A DNA stretch of 64,000 nucleotides. Origin: Isoetes taiwanensis (taxonomy: Eukaryota > Streptophyta > Lycopodiopsida > Isoetales > Isoetaceae). The stretch is taken from NCBI GenBank assembly GCA_021234155.1, contig JAJEKV010000018.1, positions 15,738,180 to 15,802,179 on the forward strand, given 5' to 3'. Numbering within the stretch: position 1 is the first letter of the stretch; the number at the start of each line of letters is the position of its first letter. Position numbers and translations under genes: made by a program. Below the pieces are notes generated by a model. It did not search any database. It was given only the letters and a program-made list of their open reading frames with translations, and was not told the origin of the DNA. This document shows positions 59,881 through 64,000 of the stretch, piece after piece.

Positions 59881-60159
59881 CCGCTTGGAGGCAAATGCTT
59901 TCGTGAGGGCTACAAGGATACGATGGCATGTCCAAAGCTATGGACAAGCCGCAAGAAAGTAACATATTGAAACAAATAGAATAGTATGTACCGGGCTTCA
60001 CATCTACCGTGACCAGATTTTTTGAATGTAAATTAATGTTAATATAAAACATGAACAACAGACTTGTATATATTGGCATCATATCCGATATGACCAAAGT
60101 TGTATATCTTGTGATATGTAATACAAGAGTTTTTGTCTCCATACATGTTCCACTTTCTT

Positions 60160-60720
60160 CTTTGTTTCATGAATCAAAAGAAAAGCTATTGATATCCATT
60201 ATAATGTAACAAGTTCACGACTAGTTTAACTTCTTCATGCAACAATTGATGAACATTTTGTACTTTCTCGATATACATTGTGCTTGGAAACGTAAGATAT
60301 TGTGTGATACTCAAATTTAAGTATCAAAATGCACTTCGATTAAAAAATAAGTAAATAAGAAAAAACTTGCAAAATCGACTAGTTTTCTCAACATAACACG
60401 ACTAGTTTAACTTCTTCATGCAACAATTGATAAACATTTTGTACTTTTCTCGACATAACATTGTGTTTAACTTATTGTGTGATAATCTTTAAGTATCAAA
60501 ATGCATGCAAAAATAATTGATAAACATTTTGTACTTTTAACTTCTTCATGATATAATTGATTTTTGTTGGTCACGTAAGATATTTTGCTTGGTCACGGAT
60601 ATTCTGAAAAATTGAAGTATCAAAATGCACTTCGTGATTAAAAATAAGTAAATAACAAAAAAACTTACAAAGAATCGACTAGTTTTCTCAACATAACGTA
60701 AGATGATGGCAAATATGAAA
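60160..60720. repeat. Diverged direct repeats
   Basis: CGACTAGTTTAACTTCTTCATGC occurs at about 60217 and 60399, and TTGATAAACATTTTGTACTTTT at about 60428 and 60517. ATCAAAATGCACTTCG-GATTAAAAA-TAAGTAAATAA occurs at about 60325 and 60619. The block looks like two or three decayed tandem units of about 180-290 bp. Confidence 0.65.
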
Positions 60721-60737
60721 GTTCCTTTGTACGTAAC

Positions 60738-62400
60738 TTAGTCATGTGCACTCAACAATCTCGTGTAGGCTTGATATAAGCATGTCATGCACCTCTCGTG
60801 GTGATCATATATGCCGTGACGTGTCCCCTTCAACTTATGCTTGACCTCGGGCCGATCGTGAACTTTGCTCCAATTACGATTCACCGGTACCAATACTATT
60901 TTGTCATCCAAAGAACTTGTACTTGTGCTTTGTGCCTTGTAGCAGCTTGATAGTAATGACCAGCTATAACCCCGCCACCAGCCAAAGATTCTATTTCCAT
61001 AGTCGCCAATCACATCTTCCCTCAAGAATATGCATCTCCTTCACGATAGGAGGACGGGTATGGAACATTTTCATGATTCCCCGCAGCAAAGATGCAAATA
61101 TGTCTCCAATTTGGAGTACATCGGATAGTTCTTGCTCATCACCGCATAAAACCAACTAGCTCTTCTTGTTCGCCGACCGGGCCGAACTAGGCTCCAGCTT
61201 TGTGCAATCCATGCACCACAATGCTCGAGATTCTCACATTCTCCCCATCTGAAATTCAAGCAACCATTGCAAAAACATGACAGGGATCTATACATGACAA
61301 GTGTTGGGTCACCGGATTAATAGCATACACAATGTATAGCTAGAGTACCGTGCAATGTCTCACAATCAACGAGGGTCCCCTAAATGTCTTCTCCCATCAC
61401 CTCCCATATGACTCTCGCCCATTTTGCACTTCTTTTGTCTCAAAGAAAGTGCAAGCAGAGTTGGCACCCAAAATCGAACACCATTCTCTTTCCTTTGCTC
61501 GCCTCCGCTAGGAACCTTTTCTCCAAAGCAGCCGCCGCCCATCATGTTCTCCTTTTCCATGGCCTCGAGCCAAAATAATTCCAATCGATCCTAATTTTAT
61601 ACCTGTTATAATATTGGGCCACATTCAAATAAAAGGCTCGAGAACACTTAAACCGAAAGCAAAGACACCCATCGCACCACATGACATGGTATTTGATGTG
61701 GCCAAAACCTTTTGCATCATCCAAATATGGTGCTTCTTGAGTGCAGCCCGAACAAAGAAAGCATCATGCTTCATAACATCTAAACATACAAATGAACAGC
61801 TTTTTTCAGCTCGCCATTGACTTTCATCATGGTTATATGCACCGTAATAGTTATCCGTCATTGTTCCAATGCTCTGACCGAACTTCCCCGAATGGTCGGC
61901 AAAGTGTAGTTCTCTCAGAAAAGTCCATTACCGACAAAACAGAATCATCCCTCAAATTTTGCAATCGATTTCCTGAATTGTTTGCTCGCCAACTTGTCAA
62001 AAAGTTGTGAATAGTGAACTTTGTAAGGTGTCAAAACATCTTGTCAAGCAATGTACCGAGTCCCGCCAAGAATAAGCTTCAACCTCCTTGAAGTGCCGCC
62101 TTTGGAAGGTTCGCTCACGCATTTGTAAACTTGCCATTCAATGTTCTCATTCTCACGACTCTTTCTCCTTAGGACAGATTTGAATATTTTCGCCACGCCT
62201 CGCACTCTCCCTTCACACAAATTCAAACTATGCCACTCTTCGCCTTCCTTATCACGCAATCGTAGCTCTCCACATAGCACCAACATTTTGAAATGTTTTA
62301 GAAGGAGCTTGGCAGACGCCATTGTTCTCATCTCACGCACAAACACCACAAGAACATGTACGCTTGGCATGAAATTTGCTCCTCGTGACGCTTAAAAGCT
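60738..62400 (-). pseudogene. Decayed minus-strand coding region with Cys-rich motif, unknown
   Basis: Minus-strand stretches: SVHVLVVFVREMRTMASAKL, VYKCVSEPSKGGTSRRL, LDDAKGFGHIKYHVMWCDGC, MVFDFGCQLCLHFL, MYRSLSCFCNGCLNFRWGEC then ENLEHCGAW, WFYAVMSKNYPMYSKLETYL, and IVLVPVNRNWSKVHDRPEVK. The CFCNGC...CEN..HCGAW segment looks like a zinc-binding C-x-C-x2-C-x8-C knuckle, similar to terminal Cys motifs I associate with large transposon proteins, but I cannot name it. The region converges on the plus-strand FCP1 block. Frames are broken in many places. Confidence 0.4.
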
Positions 62401-62649
62401 TTCCCTCAGATAGATCAGCTTGTTCATGCTTCACGCAAAGAAAGATGTGTTCCTCTTTTCAACCTTCTCACACACGAGGCTTAAGCAGCTCGAACTTTCG
62501 ATGCTAATCTTCACTTCAGATGTTCATCTTTGAACATCTCATACAATTCACTCGCAAGGAAAAAATGGCATGTATAAGTAAGATATAAATTAGAACTACT
62601 TACTTAATTCAAAGATGTTGCGCATATTGCATTAGTTCTATGGCACTCG

Positions 62650-63110
62650 ATCATGATTTGATATACATTCAACTACTATACCACACCATCATACATACCC
62701 TGTATATGATATGTACAAATGTATAAATAATGTACTCCAAAGAGTTCCGTATGTACATAAAAACTCAATATGTAACCAGTGTCACGATAAAGATCATCAG
62801 ACATGTATGTATGTATTTCATACTTTTCTTATGGAAGGAAGTACATTTAAATACTTTTATGTATCACCCTATCTTTAAAGACTATCCCGAGATCGAAAGG
62901 CTTAAAATGTACTATAATGTACTTGGGAACTACAAAAAGCAAGACTATAATAACACACCGACTTTCAACACATTTTTTCTCTTTTATGCCACATTGATGT
63001 AACCGAAGTACATCCAAGTACTTTTCCCTGTTAAACATAGCCCATTCAAGACTTCCAAGTGTAAAATATAATTATTGTAGTTGGATGTACTACAATGTAT
63101 ATCGATACAT
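62650..63110. repeat. TGTACAT-rich spacer on the right
   Basis: Repeated ATGTAC, GTACAT, TACATTTAAATAC and GTACATCCAAGTAC words between two minus-strand coding remnants. Same type of sequence as 26340-26840 and 56735-57150. Confidence 0.55.
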
Positions 63111-63177
63111 CCCTTACATGGAATGCAAATAGGATTACTAAACTTATCCAGATGCACATAAGCTAGCTTCTATCAAG

Positions 63178-63812
63178 CTTGCAAGAAAGAGGATTAAAAG
63201 ACTTAAAACCCGACTGGGGGCATGTCCAAAACCGGATTGGAAGTGTCCTTTTCTTCCCCGACATCCCCAGTTTTGGAGAAGTTTTTGTGTGGGTTAACCA
63301 AAACTCATTTACCAACCGCTTGGTTGATTCCTAAGCATGTCCGCCTGGTTGCCTTCCCCGCCAAAGCTGCCACATATTAGCACTGATAATGACATCCGCT
63401 TTCTTCTAATTGCAGCTTTTGTGAGGTTTCTTGCTTGCACTTGAAGAATTCTCGAGGCTACTCCTTTTGCCCGAAGTTTTCCATTCTCACCAACAATCAT
63501 TGATAACAGGAATGCTTAGTCGCTAATTTATCATTGCTATTTGCTCTTTTCACTTCCCCGCACCTTCACGGATATTTTTAGCATAGTATCCTTCGAATTG
63601 CTTATACTGGATTTCCAATGGCGTGTTCAAAAAGAAGTGCAGCCTTTCATCCCGGTCAGCTTTTCATCGCTAAAGCTCTCCTTTGCACAGACGAAATCTT
63701 GAACCCCGATCATATATAAATTTACAAATTTCATCAATCTTACGCTTCATTTTTTTGTCACATTCCCGATATTGCAATCTTCTTGCGCCATTTCTGCTCC
63801 TTCGTTGTTCAT
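63178..63812 (-). pseudogene. Minus-strand coding remnant near the right edge, unknown
   Basis: From an ATG near 63812: NNEGAEMAQEDCNIGNVTKK, MKRKIDEICKFIYDRGSRFR, LCKGEL then stops, RLHFFLNTPLEIQYKQFEGY, YAKNIREGAGK, and after a frame change ARNLTKAAIRRKRMSLSVLI. A basic, helical N-terminus such as these is often DNA-binding in transposon proteins, but no family is recognised. TTTAGGGTTAG lies just upstream (about 63828). The strand is shared with 60738-62400, so it may be the start of the same gene, separated by the TGTACAT-rich spacer. Confidence 0.35.
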
Positions 63813-64000
63813 CATGGTTCTTGGTGGTTTAGGGTTAGCCGGAGGAATTCCGCAAGAAGGAGGGAAATCTCGAGTCGGGCGGTTTTAGCCGTAAAGTGGG
63901 AAATTCTCCTAACGCTCAGCGCTTCTTGGAGTGGTTACAGCGGCGGGAATTGAAATCTGCTTCATGATTGCGTTTTAATTGACGTGGCAAGTAGTTCCGA

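Noticed and set aside
55153-63812. Endogenous giant-virus insertion as the source of the protease/phosphatase cluster
   Set aside because: Spliceosomal-type introns, plant-like decay and lack of any viral hallmark gene (capsid, polymerase, packaging ATPase) make a transposon or host origin more likely.

Overview
The window looks like nuclear DNA of a land plant with a large, repeat-rich genome. The plant signals are a TTTAGGG-type telomere-like stretch, a Copia primer-binding site matching plant initiator tRNA-Met, plant-type LRR and GH3 beta-xylosidase remnants, a canonical TATA box and GT-AG introns. Gene density is very low and nearly every recognisable coding stretch is broken. The profusion of retroposons with tetra- and pentanucleotide tails suggests a non-flowering lineage such as a fern or lycophyte, but the sequence cannot fix this.

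Layout. 1-9.4 kb: a tandem pair carrying a tRNA-derived SINE head, an unrecognised decayed ORF, a Copia gag with PBS and LTR on the minus strand, an ATCC microsatellite, and a duplicated gene-like segment. 9.4-10.1 kb: the only intact gene-like ORF (184 codons, TATA box 5'). 10-14 kb: AT-rich, no gene recognised. 14-15.2 kb: retroposons in and around long ATCT arrays. 15.5-26.3 kb: a coiled-coil/zinc-finger gene split by a 9,523-bp CACTA-like element with 16-bp inverted termini and an AAT target duplication. That element carries gene fragments (an LRR piece and an unidentified exon) and several nested elements. 26.3-38 kb: scattered retroposons, including a poly(A) retroposon with an 11-bp target duplication. 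38-43.8 kb: a nearly full-length decayed LINE and two related 3' fragments. 44-45.5 kb: a Ty3/gypsy pol remnant in unusual domain order. 45.6 kb: a Helitron 3' terminus. 47.9-51.4 kb: duplicated sequence with L1-type insertions and a foldback element. 52 kb: a beta-xylosidase pseudogene. 55-64 kb: decayed coding blocks, namely a second coiled-coil/zinc-finger gene copy, a Ulp1 (C48) protease, an FCP1/NLI-type phosphatase and opposing Cys-containing ORFs, with spacers rich in TGTACAT-like words.

Most notable: (1) removing the CACTA-like element plus one AAT restores the host reading frame, and an uninterrupted homologue sits 40 kb away in the same window; (2) a hairpin whose outer stem varies in sequence but stays paired recurs in LINE 3' regions and in short non-autonomous elements, next to simple-repeat tails; (3) the 55-64 kb cluster combines protease, phosphatase and zinc-finger modules that may belong to one large mobile element.
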